A stretch of 64,000 nt of DNA from Streptomyces puniciscabiei (GTDB taxonomy: Bacteria; Actinomycetota; Actinomycetes; Streptomycetales; Streptomycetaceae): assembly GCF_006715785.1 (NCBI RefSeq), contig NZ_VFNX01000003.1, positions 1 to 64,000 on the forward strand, written 5' to 3'. The notes beneath the pieces are model-generated. The model ran no database searches. It worked only from the letters and a program-made list of their open reading frames with translations, and was not told where the DNA came from. Positions 49,603-58,498 of this stretch are shown here, in pieces. Position numbers and translations under genes: made by a program. Every line of letters starts with the position of its first letter. Positions within the stretch are counted from its first letter, which is position 1.

Positions 49603-51747
49603 TCAGCCCGTTGCGTCCACCAAGGCCAGGTCGTGCAGGCGATCCGGTGGGCCCGGCCTGGCGTAGTACCAGCCCTGGGCCGTGTCGCAGCCCAGTATCC
49701 GGAGTTGTTCGGCCTGGGCGCCGGTTTCCACGCCCTCGACGGTGACCGCGAGGTCGAGGCTGTGGGCGAGGGTGACGATCCCCTCGACGATCTTGAGGTC
49801 GACGGGGTCGGCGGGGAACTGCTGCATGCCCCGGGTGAAGGAGCGGTCCAGTTTGAGGATGCGCACCGGGAGGCGGCGCAGATTCGCCAGGTTCGAGTAG
49901 CCGGTGCCGAAGTCGTCCAGGGCGATGTCGACGCCCATCTCGGCCAGCCGGTGCAGGGGTTTGAGCAGGTCGTCGTCGGCGCCGATGAGCGCGGACTCGG
50001 TGACCTCCAGGCACAGGGCGTCCGGGGCGACGCCCGCGCGCTCGAGGATGTCGACGGTGTCCTGCACCAGGCCCGGATGGCTGAGCTGGCACGGCGAGAG
50101 GTTGACGTTGATGCGCAGCGGACCGGCGGTGGTCTCCTCACCGTGGCGTTCTCGCCAGGCGCGGGCCTGGCGGATGGACTCCTCCAGGACCCAGCGGCCG
50201 AGCGGGACGATCAGGCCGGTGTGCTCGGCGAGCGGGATGAAGCGGTCGGGGCCGAGGACGCCGTGCTGCGGGTGCAGCCAGCGGACGAGGGCCTCGGCGC
50301 CCCGGACGCTGCCGTCGCCGAGGTGGACCAGCGGCTGGTACTCGATGAAGAACTCGCCGCGCTCCAGGGCCGTGGGCAGGGCCGTGGTCAGGCCGTGGCG
50401 GGTGATCGCGCGGGCGTCGGCCTCAGGGTCGGCGAGTTCGGAGCGGTTGCCGCCCGCCGATTTGGCCCGGTACATGGTGATGTCGGCACTGCGCAGGACC
50501 TCCGCCGCCGTGCGCTCGCCCGCCGGGCCCTCGACGATGCCGAGGCTGCCGCGCACCAGCAGGTCACGGCCGTCGATGCTGACGGGCGTGACGAGGGCGT
50601 TCATGATGCGCTCGGCGAGCTCGTCCACCTTGCGCTCGGTGCCCGGACCGGTGGTGAGGGCCACGAACTCGTCGCCGCCGAGCCGGGCGACCATCTCACC
50701 GGGGGCGGTCGCACAGGACTGCAGCCGGTCGGCGACCTCCACCAGCAGCCGGTCGCCGGCGGCGTGCCCGAGGCTGTCGTTGATGGTCTTGAAGCCGTCC
50801 AGGTCGAGGTAGCACAGGCCGAAGCGCTGGCCCTCACCCGCGTTCAGGGCCTTCTCCAGGCGCTCGAAGAACAGGCTGCGGTTGGGCAGTCCGGTGAGCG
50901 CGTCGTGGGTGGCCTCGTAGCGCAGCCGGAGGTTGAGCAGCCGGCGCTCGGTGGTGTCCTCCATGAGGGCGAGCTGGTACTGCGGGGCGCCGTCGGCGTC
51001 GCGCAGCAGGGAGACCGTGAGGTTGGTCCACAGCACCGTGCCGTCGGGGCGGTTGAAGGCCTTTTCGAGGTGGTAGTGCTCGCGCTCGCCGCGGACGAGT
51101 TCGTCGTAGAGCTTCCAGGTCTGCGGCGCGTCCTCGGGGTGCACCCAGTCCTGGACGCGGCGGCCGCGCAGGGCGTGGTCGGTTTGCCCGAACATGCGCA
51201 GCAGCGCCTGGTTGACCTGCAGGACGTTGCCGTCGAGGTCGGCGATGCCGATCCCTATGGCGGCGCCCTCGAAGACCGCGCGGAAGCGGGCCTCGCTTGC
51301 GTGCAGCGCCTGCGCGACCACGCCCTGGGCCCGGAGCGCGGCCTGGGCGATGGACTCCTGCTCGGCGAGGGTGCGTTCGCGCAGCGCCTCGGCGTATCCG
51401 GCGGCCATCGCGTGCTGCAACCGCGAGCAGCGCAGCCGCGGTTCGTCCTGGGGGCCGTCCTCGGCGCAGTACAGCACCAGGTAGGCGTCCACGCAGTCCA
51501 GGGTGCGGGTGAGTGCCTCGGGGTCGGTGCAGTGCGCGCCGACCAGGGCGGCGCCGACCGCCTTCGCGCCGTCCGCGTCGAAGCCGTGCGCCCGCAGCAG
51601 CCCACTCAACCGGCGTGCGAGCGGAAGCAGTTGTTCCTCGAACTCGGCTCGGGTCAGCGACGTGGAGGTCACGGGGTAGACCGCCCGGCTCCAGATCGTC
51701 GTGAACCGGCGCAGTCTGTCCTCCGGCCCGTCCGGCTCGGCGCTCAC
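49603..51747 (-). CDS. rmdA: PAS-GGDEF-EAL cyclic-di-GMP turnover protein (RmdA-like)
   Basis: A 714-residue cytoplasmic protein. An N-terminal helical region of about 145 residues precedes a PAS domain (RFRAVFEGAAIGIGIADLDG) and PAC-like segment. The diguanylate cyclase domain has an intact active site (ARLGGDEFVAL, about residue 365), and the EAL phosphodiesterase domain has GAEALVRWLHP (about 490) and DDFGTGYSNL (about 605). The domain order and neighbourhood match S. coelicolor RmdA (SCO0928) as I recall it. GTG start overlaps the methyltransferase stop by four bases. It should tune c-di-GMP and so development. Confidence 0.88.
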   Translation of the reverse strand: MSAEPDGPEDRLRRFTTIWSRAVYPVTSTSLTRAEFEEQLLPLARRLSGLLRAHGFDADGAKAVGAALVGAHCTDPEALTRTLDCVDAYLVLYCAEDGPQDEPRLRCSRLQHAMAAGYAEALRERTLAEQESIAQAALRAQGVVAQALHASEARFRAVFEGAAIGIGIADLDGNVLQVNQALLRMFGQTDHALRGRRVQDWVHPEDAPQTWKLYDELVRGEREHYHLEKAFNRPDGTVLWTNLTVSLLRDADGAPQYQLALMEDTTERRLLNLRLRYEATHDALTGLPNRSLFFERLEKALNAGEGQRFGLCYLDLDGFKTINDSLGHAAGDRLLVEVADRLQSCATAPGEMVARLGGDEFVALTTGPGTERKVDELAERIMNALVTPVSIDGRDLLVRGSLGIVEGPAGERTAAEVLRSADITMYRAKSAGGNRSELADPEADARAITRHGLTTALPTALERGEFFIEYQPLVHLGDGSVRGAEALVRWLHPQHGVLGPDRFIPLAEHTGLIVPLGRWVLEESIRQARAWRERHGEETTAGPLRINVNLSPCQLSHPGLVQDTVDILERAGVAPDALCLEVTESALIGADDDLLKPLHRLAEMGVDIALDDFGTGYSNLANLRRLPVRILKLDRSFTRGMQQFPADPVDLKIVEGIVTLAHSLDLAVTVEGVETGAQAEQLRILGCDTAQGWYYARPGPPDRLHDLALVDATG

Positions 51748-52556
51748 GCCGTACGCCCCACGCCGGCGAATCCGGAGAAGGCGAACGGGTCCTCGTCCTG
51801 AGGCGCCGACTCCGGCCGCCAGTGCGGCATCGGCACCAGTCCCGGTTCCACCATGTCGTACCCCTCGAAGAACCGCGCGATGTCGTCGCGCGAGCGCATG
51901 ATGAGCGGATTGCGAATGTCCTTGTATACGTCCACCGCGCCCTCGGCCCGCTCGGCGGGCACCGGGATTCCCTCGTACGAGGCATGGGTGAGGATCAGCA
52001 GGCTGCCGGGCGCGAGCGCGTCGCGCAGCTCGGCCACCGCACCGTAGGGGTCGTCCGCGTCTTCCACGAAGTGCAGTATGGCAACGAGAAGGAGGGCAAC
52101 TGGCCGGTTCCGGTCGATCAGCCGCTCCACCTGGGGGCTGGAGAGGATCTCCTGCGGCTTGCGCAGGTCCGCCGCGACCACGTCCGCCTCGTCGTTCCCG
52201 GCCAGCACCGCCTGGCTGTGCGCGACGGCGACCGGGTCGTGGTCGACGTAGACCACGTGGGCGCCCGGTACGGCGGCCTGGGCCACCTCGTGGACGTTGC
52301 CGAAGGTCGGGATGCCGGAGCCGACGTCGAGGAACTGGGTGATGCCCTCCCCGGCCGCGAACCGCACGGCACGGCGCATGAACGCCCGGTTGGCCTGCAT
52401 GATCTTCGGCAGGCCCGGCATGAACTCCATCGCCTTGCGGGCCGCTTCCCGGTCCACCTCGAAGTTGTGCGAGCCGCCCAGGTAGTAGTCGTAGATCCGC
52501 GAGACGCTCGGCACCGTGATGTCGATGCTCCGTGGGGCCCAGGCGGGGCGCTCCAT
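51744..52556 (-). CDS. DUF574-family SAM-dependent methyltransferase
   Basis: A 270-residue protein of the actinobacterial DUF574/Methyltransf_19 family. Signature blocks are SRIYDYYLGGSHNFEVDREA (about residue 20), ITQFLDVGSGIPTFGNVHE (SAM loop, about 72), VVYVDHDPVAVAHSQ (about 100) and ILHFVEDADDPY (about 160). ATG 52556 with GGAGAG upstream; a TTG at 52568 is less likely. It is coupled to the c-di-GMP gene by a GTGA overlap. Substrate unknown; the family is abundant in Streptomyces. Confidence 0.87.
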   Translation of the reverse strand: MERPAWAPRSIDITVPSVSRIYDYYLGGSHNFEVDREAARKAMEFMPGLPKIMQANRAFMRRAVRFAAGEGITQFLDVGSGIPTFGNVHEVAQAAVPGAHVVYVDHDPVAVAHSQAVLAGNDEADVVAADLRKPQEILSSPQVERLIDRNRPVALLLVAILHFVEDADDPYGAVAELRDALAPGSLLILTHASYEGIPVPAERAEGAVDVYKDIRNPLIMRSRDDIARFFEGYDMVEPGLVPMPHWRPESAPQDEDPFAFSGFAGVGRTA

Positions 52557-52730
52557 GTATCTCTCCAAGGGTAGGGGACAGGGACAGGCGATCCGGTGTT
52601 CGAGCTGAGGCTACTGATCGCCCGGCGAAGGAGCGACCCAAAACGGAAATTGACCGTCCGTTCCCCGCCACTGCCTGCGGCAAGTTCCCGTATGACACCG
52701 CTGCGTGACGGATTTCCGGCACAAAACAAC

Positions 52731-52767
52731 GGTCCGCCCCCTCCGTGCGGTGCGGAGGGGGCGGACC
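52731..52767. terminator. Strong terminator downstream of the SCO0930-like lipoprotein gene
   Basis: GGTCCGCCCCCTCCG (52731-52745) and CGGAGGGGGCGGACC (52753-52767) are perfect 15-bp arms with a 7-base loop, 50 bases past the stop on the minus strand. Confidence 0.85.
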
Positions 52768-52816
52768 TTCGGTGGCGCTCCGGGCCGGGCGGGGCGATCG
52801 ACCCTGGGGAGGTGAT

Positions 52817-53779
52817 CTAGTTGCCCGGCGCGCCGACCGGCTTGCCGTCGGGCGAGACGGCGTACCAGGTGCCGCCGACGCCCTGACCGTTGGTGTCGCC
52901 GGGGGCCTTGTCCCCGGAGAAGGTGTAGATCGGCCAGCAGTTGACCGTCATCTGCTTGACGCCGTCGGGCCGGGTGAAGCCCATCAGCCCCTTCTTCTTG
53001 ACGCCCTGGGTGTCCTCGGGCTTGACGATGCCGACGGCCGGCCACTTCTGCAGGCAGGCCCCGGTGCAGTTGGAGACGGACTTCGGCCAGGCCTTGTCCT
53101 TGAGGAAGCGGTAGACCGTCATGCCGTTCTTGTCGACGACGATGTCGCCCAGCTTGGGGTCCTTGCGGACGGACAGACCGGGCAGGGCGGCCAGGGAGGC
53201 CTTCTTGCCGTTCGGGGCCAGCGCGAACCACTTGCCGCCCACGCCCTGGCCGTTGACGTCCCCGGCGTTGACGTCCTTGGCGTAGCGGTAGGCGGGCCAG
53301 CCGCCGATGGTGAGCTGCTTGCTGCCGTCGGCGCGGGTGACCTCGCCGAGCAGCGCCTTGTCGATGCCGGCGCCGGCCGTGGCGTCGTCGGCGGGCACCG
53401 GCGGCCAGGTGGTGGCGCAGTCGCCGGCGCAGTTCGACTTGGGCGGGTTGGCGGTGTCCTTGTCGAACCGGTAGAGGGTGAGGCCGGAGCCGTCGGTCAC
53501 CACGCTGCCCAGGTCGGGGTTGGTGGCCACGGTGAGCTTGCCCGCGGGGGCGGCCGGGGTCGGGGAGCTGGAGCTCTGGTTGCCGTCGGCGCCGTAGCCG
53601 TTGCCCGATCCGGTGCCGACACCGGCGCCGGTGGTCGGGCTGCCCGCGGGCGCGGTGGCGCCGACGTTCTGGGCCGCCGATGCCGGGGTGGTGCTGTTGT
53701 CCTGACCGCACGCCGTCGTCAGCGCCAGCACCGCAGCGGCTGTGGCCACCAGTGAGGCGGTCCGCCAGGAGGTCTTCAT
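52817..53779 (-). CDS. SCO0930-type lipoprotein with repeated haem/metal-like modules
   Basis: A 320-residue lipoprotein. Lipobox ALTTAC follows the signal peptide, so Cys24 is the anchor, then a Gly/Ser/Thr linker. The mature part contains copies of the Lipoprotein_15 repeat (PF03640-like): TLYRFDKDTANPPKSNCAGD and CATTWPPV, then LTIGGWPAYRYAKD with GDVNGQGVGGKWFAL, repeated as TVYRFLKDK with SNCTGACLQKWPAV and YTFSGDKAPGDTNGQGVGGT. ATG 53779 behind AGGAGG. Located by the cell envelope; ligand unknown. Confidence 0.87.
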   Translation of the reverse strand: MKTSWRTASLVATAAAVLALTTACGQDNSTTPASAAQNVGATAPAGSPTTGAGVGTGSGNGYGADGNQSSSSPTPAAPAGKLTVATNPDLGSVVTDGSGLTLYRFDKDTANPPKSNCAGDCATTWPPVPADDATAGAGIDKALLGEVTRADGSKQLTIGGWPAYRYAKDVNAGDVNGQGVGGKWFALAPNGKKASLAALPGLSVRKDPKLGDIVVDKNGMTVYRFLKDKAWPKSVSNCTGACLQKWPAVGIVKPEDTQGVKKKGLMGFTRPDGVKQMTVNCWPIYTFSGDKAPGDTNGQGVGGTWYAVSPDGKPVGAPGN

Positions 53780-54093
53780 GTCCAACTCCCCATATTCGCC
53801 TGGATGTTGCAGCGCTCTGCCGCGCCGCCGCACGGCCATGGGTACGCACGGAGGGGGCCGGAGCGTTCAACGGGGAGGGGAAGTTCTTCGGGAAATTCTT
53901 TCCGCATGCTGTGATCCGTGCCGCCGCACGTGCCGGTGAGCGGGTCTCGTACGGGCGTGTGTACCGCACCAACAGCGCCTTTCTTCGCGTCAAACCACGG
54001 ATCGCACTATGTCCTCCCTTCGGAGCAATCCCGGCGCACTACGGCGTACGACCGGGTTCCGCACCCCATGATCTTGGCGTGCATGGACCCGAA

Positions 54094-54642
54094 GTGACCC
54101 GATGCGCGCCCGCCGCACGGGCGTTGGCCCTGGCGGCGCTGACCTGGACCCTGGTGGGCTGCCCGGCCGGCAGCGCGTCGGCCGACGCCTGCGCGTACGC
54201 CTCCACGGGGCCGGACGGCACGGTGGCGGTGGCCTACGCCGGCGACCACTGGCCGTCCCCGCCGCCACCCTGTACGACGCCCGACCCGCCCACACCCACA
54301 CCGACCCCGGTGCCCAAGCCGACTCCGACTCCGACGCCGCCACCGCCGAAGCCGACGCCGCGTCCGGCGCCGAGACCCATCCCGAAACCGAAGCCGGCGG
54401 ACCCACCCGCCCCGGCTCCACCGGCCCCGCGGCCGACCCCGACACCCACCCCCACGCCACCGCCGGCACCCGAGCCGAAGCCGAGGATCGTCCCACGGCC
54501 CTCGGCGACGCCGGTGAGCTATCCGGCGTACCACCCCCACACCGCCGCGCATGTCGCGCCCGGCCGCACCACACCGGTCGTCTACGTCCTGCTCATCACC
54601 GTTCCGGCGATCGTCGCCGTCGCGGCCCTGCGCCCGCGCTGA
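54094..54642 (+). CDS. Secreted proline-rich protein with C-terminal membrane anchor
   Basis: A 182-residue envelope protein. An N-terminal signal (ALALAALTWTLVGCPAG) is followed by a short mature head, then about 85 residues dominated by Pro, Thr and Lys (PTPTPTPVPKPTPTPTP-like, extended and wall-spanning), and a last helix VVYVLLITVPAIVAVAAL ending RPR. The start is uncertain: GTG 54094 is chosen, GTG 54079 also fits. No sortase motif. Probably a wall-crossing spacer protein. Function unknown. Confidence 0.65.
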   Translation: MTRCAPAARALALAALTWTLVGCPAGSASADACAYASTGPDGTVAVAYAGDHWPSPPPPCTTPDPPTPTPTPVPKPTPTPTPPPPKPTPRPAPRPIPKPKPADPPAPAPPAPRPTPTPTPTPPPAPEPKPRIVPRPSATPVSYPAYHPHTAAHVAPGRTTPVVYVLLITVPAIVAVAALRPR

Positions 54643-54676
54643 CGCGCCGGCCCCGCTCACCTTCTGGAGGTATCCG

Positions 54677-55438
54677 TTGCCGGATTGGCTTGTTCTCGTC
54701 CTCGCGATGCTGGCGGCCTGCGCCGTGGTGGTGATCGTCACCGTCGTGCGGCACAAGCGCGCCCCCGAGGACGAGGATCCCAGCGAGACCCCGGACGTCA
54801 TCGAGTACATGACGATGTGGATCGGTGTCGTGTACGCGATCGTCCTGGGCCTTGCCATCGCGGGCGTGTGGGAGGCCCGCAGCTCCGCGCAGGACCATGT
54901 GCAGTCCGAGGCCCAGGCGCTGCACGAGATCTCGGAGCGGGTCCGGGTCTACCCGCCCGACGTCCGTGACAAGGTCCGCCACGATGTCAACACCTATGTC
55001 AGCTATGTCGTCCACCACGAGTGGCGGACGATGGCGCACGACGAGCGCGTCACCGACCGCGGCGCGCAGCTGCTGCAGAAGGTCCGCCAGGACGTCACCG
55101 ACTACCGGCCCAGGAGCGACTTCGAGGCGCAGGCCTACCAGCCGCTGCTGGACCAGATGACCGCCGCCGACCAGGCCCGCAACGCCCGTGCCGACTCCAC
55201 CGGGGCCACCATGCCGCCCGTGGTGTGGTGGGGCCTGCTCACCGGGGCCGTGGTCACCATCGGCATGGTGTTCGCGCTGCAGATCCGGCGCACCCGGCGC
55301 GAGCTGGTCCTGGCGGGGCTGTTCTCCGCGACCATCGCGTTCATGCTGTTCCTCATCTGGGACTTCGACGCCCCCTTCAGCCGGGGCATCGCGGTGACGG
55401 CGGAACCGTTCATGAACCTGTTCTCCGGGGTCACCTGA
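54677..55438 (+). CDS. DUF4239 membrane protein
   Basis: A 253-residue membrane protein with an N-terminal helix (LVLVLAMLAACAVVVIVTVV), a second (TMWIGVVYAIVLGLAIAGVW), a soluble middle of about 120 residues, and two C-terminal helices (VVWWGLLTGAVVTIGMVF and ELVLAGLFSATIAFMLFLIW). This is the DUF4239 layout. TTG start at 54677 is supported by GGAGG six bases upstream and the position of helix 1. It lies 34 bases after the proline-rich gene on the same strand. Function unknown. Confidence 0.78.
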   Translation: MPDWLVLVLAMLAACAVVVIVTVVRHKRAPEDEDPSETPDVIEYMTMWIGVVYAIVLGLAIAGVWEARSSAQDHVQSEAQALHEISERVRVYPPDVRDKVRHDVNTYVSYVVHHEWRTMAHDERVTDRGAQLLQKVRQDVTDYRPRSDFEAQAYQPLLDQMTAADQARNARADSTGATMPPVVWWGLLTGAVVTIGMVFALQIRRTRRELVLAGLFSATIAFMLFLIWDFDAPFSRGIAVTAEPFMNLFSGVT

Positions 55439-55590
55439 CAGCTCCCGACCGCGGGGCGTTTCCCCGAACGTCCGCACACCATGGATCTCCGGCAGGGCTT
55501 CGCCCCGGCTCCCCCGCGGGCCGGGGCGATTGCCGTGTCGACGTCCCCCGCACGGCTTCGGGGCCTGGGGAAGGCCGGGCGGCAGGGGCG

Positions 55591-56433
55591 TCAGGTCCGC
55601 TTCTCGTTCCGGCGGCGCAGCCAGAACGCACCGCCCCCCACGACCGCGAGGGTCACGAGTCCGGCGCCGATGGCCATGTCGACCGGAGTGGCACCGGTGG
55701 ATCTGCCGCCGCCGACACCGCCCTGGACACCGCCGAGCACGGTGAACGCGGCCGGGCGGATCAGGGTCCTGCCCTCGCAGCGGATCCTGATCTCGTACCG
55801 GCCGGGACGTGCGTCACGGTCGACGTTGATGGTGCCGCGCGCGGTGTCGTCCTGGAAGGCGTTGAACTGGGTGGTGCGGAAGGCGGGGGAGGAGATGGTG
55901 CCGCCGTGGCAGCCGTCCACGGTGACGGCGAGCCGCCCGCCGGCCGGAAGCACGCCGGGTTTGGCGACGATGTTCCGGGGGCCGTCGTCACCACCGCCGC
56001 CGAAGTCGTCCGCGCTGTCGGCGAAGTCGCCGTCCTGGCCGGAGTCGTCACCCCGGCCGAGGCTCTCGCCACGGCGGTCGGAGTCGTCACCCCGGCCGAG
56101 GCTCTCGCCACGGCGGTCGGAGTCGTCACCCCGGCCGAGGCTGTCGCCACGACGGTCGGAGTCGTCACCCCGGCCGCCGTCCCCGTTGTCGTCGCCCTGA
56201 CCGGAGTCGTCCCCGTGGGCCGGGGCGCGGCCGTGGCTCGCGGTGTCGTTGAAGTGATCGGGGATGTCGAGGTTGCCGTCGATGCCGGAGATGCCGTCGT
56301 CCGGGCCGAGGCCCGCGTTGTTGTGGTACGGGCCGCCGCCGTTGCCCATACCTTGCGGGACGGCTTCCGGGGCGGCGAACCCGAGCACGGCGACCGCGGT
56401 GCACGCGGCCGCCAGGGCACGTTGGTTTCGCAT
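55591..56433 (-). CDS. Surface-exposed repeat protein with C-terminal anchor, possible sortase substrate
   Basis: A 280-residue exported protein. A signal peptide (ALAAACTAVAVLGFAAPEAV) leads to an Asp/Gly-rich region with three 13-residue repeats of RGDDSDRRGESLG type (about residues 93-131). A folded domain of about 90 residues follows (GRLAVTVDGCHGGTISSPAF through IRIRCEGRTLIRP; two Cys likely paired). It ends with TGATPVD, a helix (AIGAGLVTLAVVGGGAFWL) and RRRNEKRT, the layout of a sortase sorting signal without a canonical LPXTG. It is divergent from a class F sortase gene. Confidence 0.72.
   Translation of the reverse strand: MRNQRALAAACTAVAVLGFAAPEAVPQGMGNGGGPYHNNAGLGPDDGISGIDGNLDIPDHFNDTASHGRAPAHGDDSGQGDDNGDGGRGDDSDRRGDSLGRGDDSDRRGESLGRGDDSDRRGESLGRGDDSGQDGDFADSADDFGGGGDDGPRNIVAKPGVLPAGGRLAVTVDGCHGGTISSPAFRTTQFNAFQDDTARGTINVDRDARPGRYEIRIRCEGRTLIRPAAFTVLGGVQGGVGGGRSTGATPVDMAIGAGLVTLAVVGGGAFWLRRRNEKRT
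56041..56157. repeat. Three tandem 39-bp repeats within the surface protein gene
   Basis: Units at 56041-56079, 56080-56118 (identical) and 56119-56157 (two changes), plus a partial fourth from 56158. They encode the 13-residue Asp/Arg-rich repeats, so copy number can change without breaking the frame. Confidence 0.9.
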
Positions 56434-56765
56434 GTGATCCTCCGCGGGAGGTGCCCGGGGCCTGTCCCCGGTGGATCGGCGAGAAAACACCTCCCGGAAA
56501 GACCGTCCGGCGCGCGGAACACGCCCGCACGTCGAGAATCGTCCGTCCTGGTGAGGCAACACACCGCGCGAAAAGCACATAATCGGATATTGCCGCAGGT
56601 CACGGGCCGTCAGAATTTTTCTCGGAATGGCAACTCGGATGGCGCACCAGGCAGGCCGTGGGCCACCCGTTCGCCATTCGTCCCGTTCGCCCGCGGTGCA
56701 CACGGGATTTAGCGTTTTCCCATGCGCGATGGCTGTGGCGAGGCCGCGTCGAGAGGGGATGGCGA
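56434..56765. promoter_or_regulatory. Divergent promoter region, surface protein and sortase
   Basis: 332 bases without a gene, more AT-rich than its surroundings (e.g. CATAATCGGATATTG at 56577-56591 and CAGAATTTTTCTCGG at 56611-56625). It should hold the promoters of both divergent genes; no specific operator was recognised. Confidence 0.4.
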
Positions 56766-57437
56766 ATGTCTGCGTCCGGGCTTTTCGAGCTCGCCGAGGA
56801 GGAGGAACGGCGGAGGAGGCGCGCCCCATGGGGCGTGTTGGCGCTTGTTCTGCTGACCGGTGTGGCACTCATCCGGAACGGTTCGGGGGAGTTCGACATC
56901 GGTCCGCCGCAGCCTGCCTCGGCGGCGGCCCCCGACAGCCGCGTCGGCGCGGGCACCTTCTCCAGGGCTCCGGCGTCGCTCGGGTTCTCCGCCGCCGGCC
57001 GGATCCGCATCCCCGCGATCCAGGTGAACGCGCCGGTCATGCCCGTCAGTCTGGACTCGGCGGGCTGGGTCGCCGCGCCGCCACCGGAGGACCCCAACCT
57101 GGCGGGCTGGTTCACCGGTGCGGTCTCCCCCGGCGAGAAGGGCACCGCCGTCATCGTCGGGCATGTCGACAACAAGCGGGGCCCGGCCGTGTTCTACGGA
57201 CTCGGGTCCCTGAGGAAGGGAAACCGGATCGAGGTCCTGCGCAAGGACGGAAAGACCGCGGTGTTCGAGACCTATGGGGTCGAGGTCTTCTCCAAGAGCA
57301 GTTTTCCCGGCGACCGCGTGTACGGCTCGAAGGGAACACCGGAACTGCGGGTGATCACCTGTGGCGGCGGTTTTTCCAGGCAGAACGGATACGACGGGAA
57401 CGTCGTCGTCTTCGCCCGCCTGGTCGCGGTGAACTGA
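56766..57437 (+). CDS. Class F sortase
   Basis: A 223-residue membrane-anchored transpeptidase. A cytoplasmic basic stretch (EEERRRRRAPW) precedes one helix (GVLALVLLTGVALI), then the extracellular sortase barrel. The catalytic His is in VIVGHVDN (about residue 137), Cys in LRVITCGGG (about 200) and Arg in VVVFARLVAV (about 219). The triad is complete. ATG 56766 behind GAGAGGGGA. Class F enzymes are typical of actinobacteria and their natural substrates are poorly known; the divergent anchored protein is a candidate. Confidence 0.9.
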   Translation: MSASGLFELAEEEERRRRRAPWGVLALVLLTGVALIRNGSGEFDIGPPQPASAAAPDSRVGAGTFSRAPASLGFSAAGRIRIPAIQVNAPVMPVSLDSAGWVAAPPPEDPNLAGWFTGAVSPGEKGTAVIVGHVDNKRGPAVFYGLGSLRKGNRIEVLRKDGKTAVFETYGVEVFSKSSFPGDRVYGSKGTPELRVITCGGGFSRQNGYDGNVVVFARLVAVN

Positions 57438-57475
57438 CGCCGCCGCGACCGGGCGGGCGAAGACCCGGGAAACGG

Positions 57476-58309
57476 TCACACACGCCGGCTCGGCACGGTC
57501 ATGTGGTATCCGGAATCGAGGAGATGGGGCAGCCATTCACGGATCGCCTCGACGGTCTGTGTCCGGTCGCCCCCGGCGTCGTGGGAGAGCACCACGACGC
57601 CGGGGGCGGCGCCGCTCTCCACCCGGTCGACGATGGTGTCGGTGCCGGGCTCCATCCAGTCGGTGGTGTCGACCGTCCAGGCCATCGGCTCCATGCCCAT
57701 CTCGGCGCCCAGCTGGAATGCGGCCCGGTTCCAGGCGCCGTAGGGCGCGCGGAACCACTGCGGGCGCTCGCCGTAGGTGTCCTCGATGACATCACTCGTC
57801 CGCTTCATCTCGGAGCGGATCTGCTTGCGGTTGAGGGTCGTCAGCAGCGGATGCGTCCAGGTGTGGTTGCCCACGACATGGCCTTCGTCGGCCATCCGGG
57901 CCACCAGTTCCCTGTTGTCGACGACGCACTCGCCACACACGAAGAACATGGCCCGCACGTCGTACTTGGCGAGGGTGTCCAGGATGTGCGGGGTGTACTC
58001 CGGGTTGGGGCCGTCGTCGAAGGTCAGCATCATGCGCCGGCCACGCCCGGAGATCTGGAGAATGGGCTCCTTGCGGACCTTCAGTCTGCGTGGCGCGGCA
58101 CGCGGCGGTCCGTAGCCGGTGAGCGGCTGGAGCCGGAAGGCGGAGGACCCCGGCGCCTGACGGGCCTGCGGTCCTGGAGCGGGGGCGGCGGTACCGGCGC
58201 TGTCCTCGGCGCCGCCCGCGAGGACGACTCCGGCGGTACCCGCGGCGCCCAGCGCGGCGGCGCCGGCCAGGAACATCCCCCGCCGGGTGAGCAACTGATC
58301 CTTCTGCAT
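57476..58309 (-). CDS. Polysaccharide deacetylase (NodB domain), Tat-exported
   Basis: A 277-residue exported carbohydrate esterase family 4 protein. The N-terminus has a twin-arginine-like signal (LLTRRGMFLAGAAALGAAG). The NodB domain shows motif 1 LTFDDGPNP (about residue 95), motif 2 HTWTHPLL (metal-binding His, about 149), motif 3 RAPYGAWN (about 186), and the C-terminal VVLSHDAGGD (about 241). It probably deacetylates peptidoglycan or another wall glycan. ATG 58309. It converges with the sortase gene and fits the envelope theme. Confidence 0.91.
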   Translation of the reverse strand: MQKDQLLTRRGMFLAGAAALGAAGTAGVVLAGGAEDSAGTAAPAPGPQARQAPGSSAFRLQPLTGYGPPRAAPRRLKVRKEPILQISGRGRRMMLTFDDGPNPEYTPHILDTLAKYDVRAMFFVCGECVVDNRELVARMADEGHVVGNHTWTHPLLTTLNRKQIRSEMKRTSDVIEDTYGERPQWFRAPYGAWNRAAFQLGAEMGMEPMAWTVDTTDWMEPGTDTIVDRVESGAAPGVVVLSHDAGGDRTQTVEAIREWLPHLLDSGYHMTVPSRRV

Positions 58310-58498
58310 GACCCATCAGTCGCCCCCCATGACTCCGGCGCTCCACAACGACACCGGTACGACAGCGGGAATACACCCGAACGGCCGAGCGCGGGCGCCG
58401 TGGTGATCCGCCGCGCGGGCCTCTGACAAGCGATCGGTCCGCAGCAAGTGCCAAGAGGGACACGGGGGTCGAGCCGAGCTGGCCGCACACGGGGGAAC

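Noticed and set aside
49603..51747. Inactive GGDEF domain
   Set aside because: The GGDEF and EAL signature residues are both intact, so loss of either activity cannot be claimed from sequence.
49546..51801. Long plus-strand frame across the c-di-GMP gene
   Set aside because: Antisense to clear PAS, GGDEF and EAL domains; Val/Gly/Ala/Glu-rich shadow.
56041..56157. CRISPR or intergenic satellite
   Set aside because: The 39-bp repeats are in frame inside an exported protein gene and encode its 13-residue repeats.
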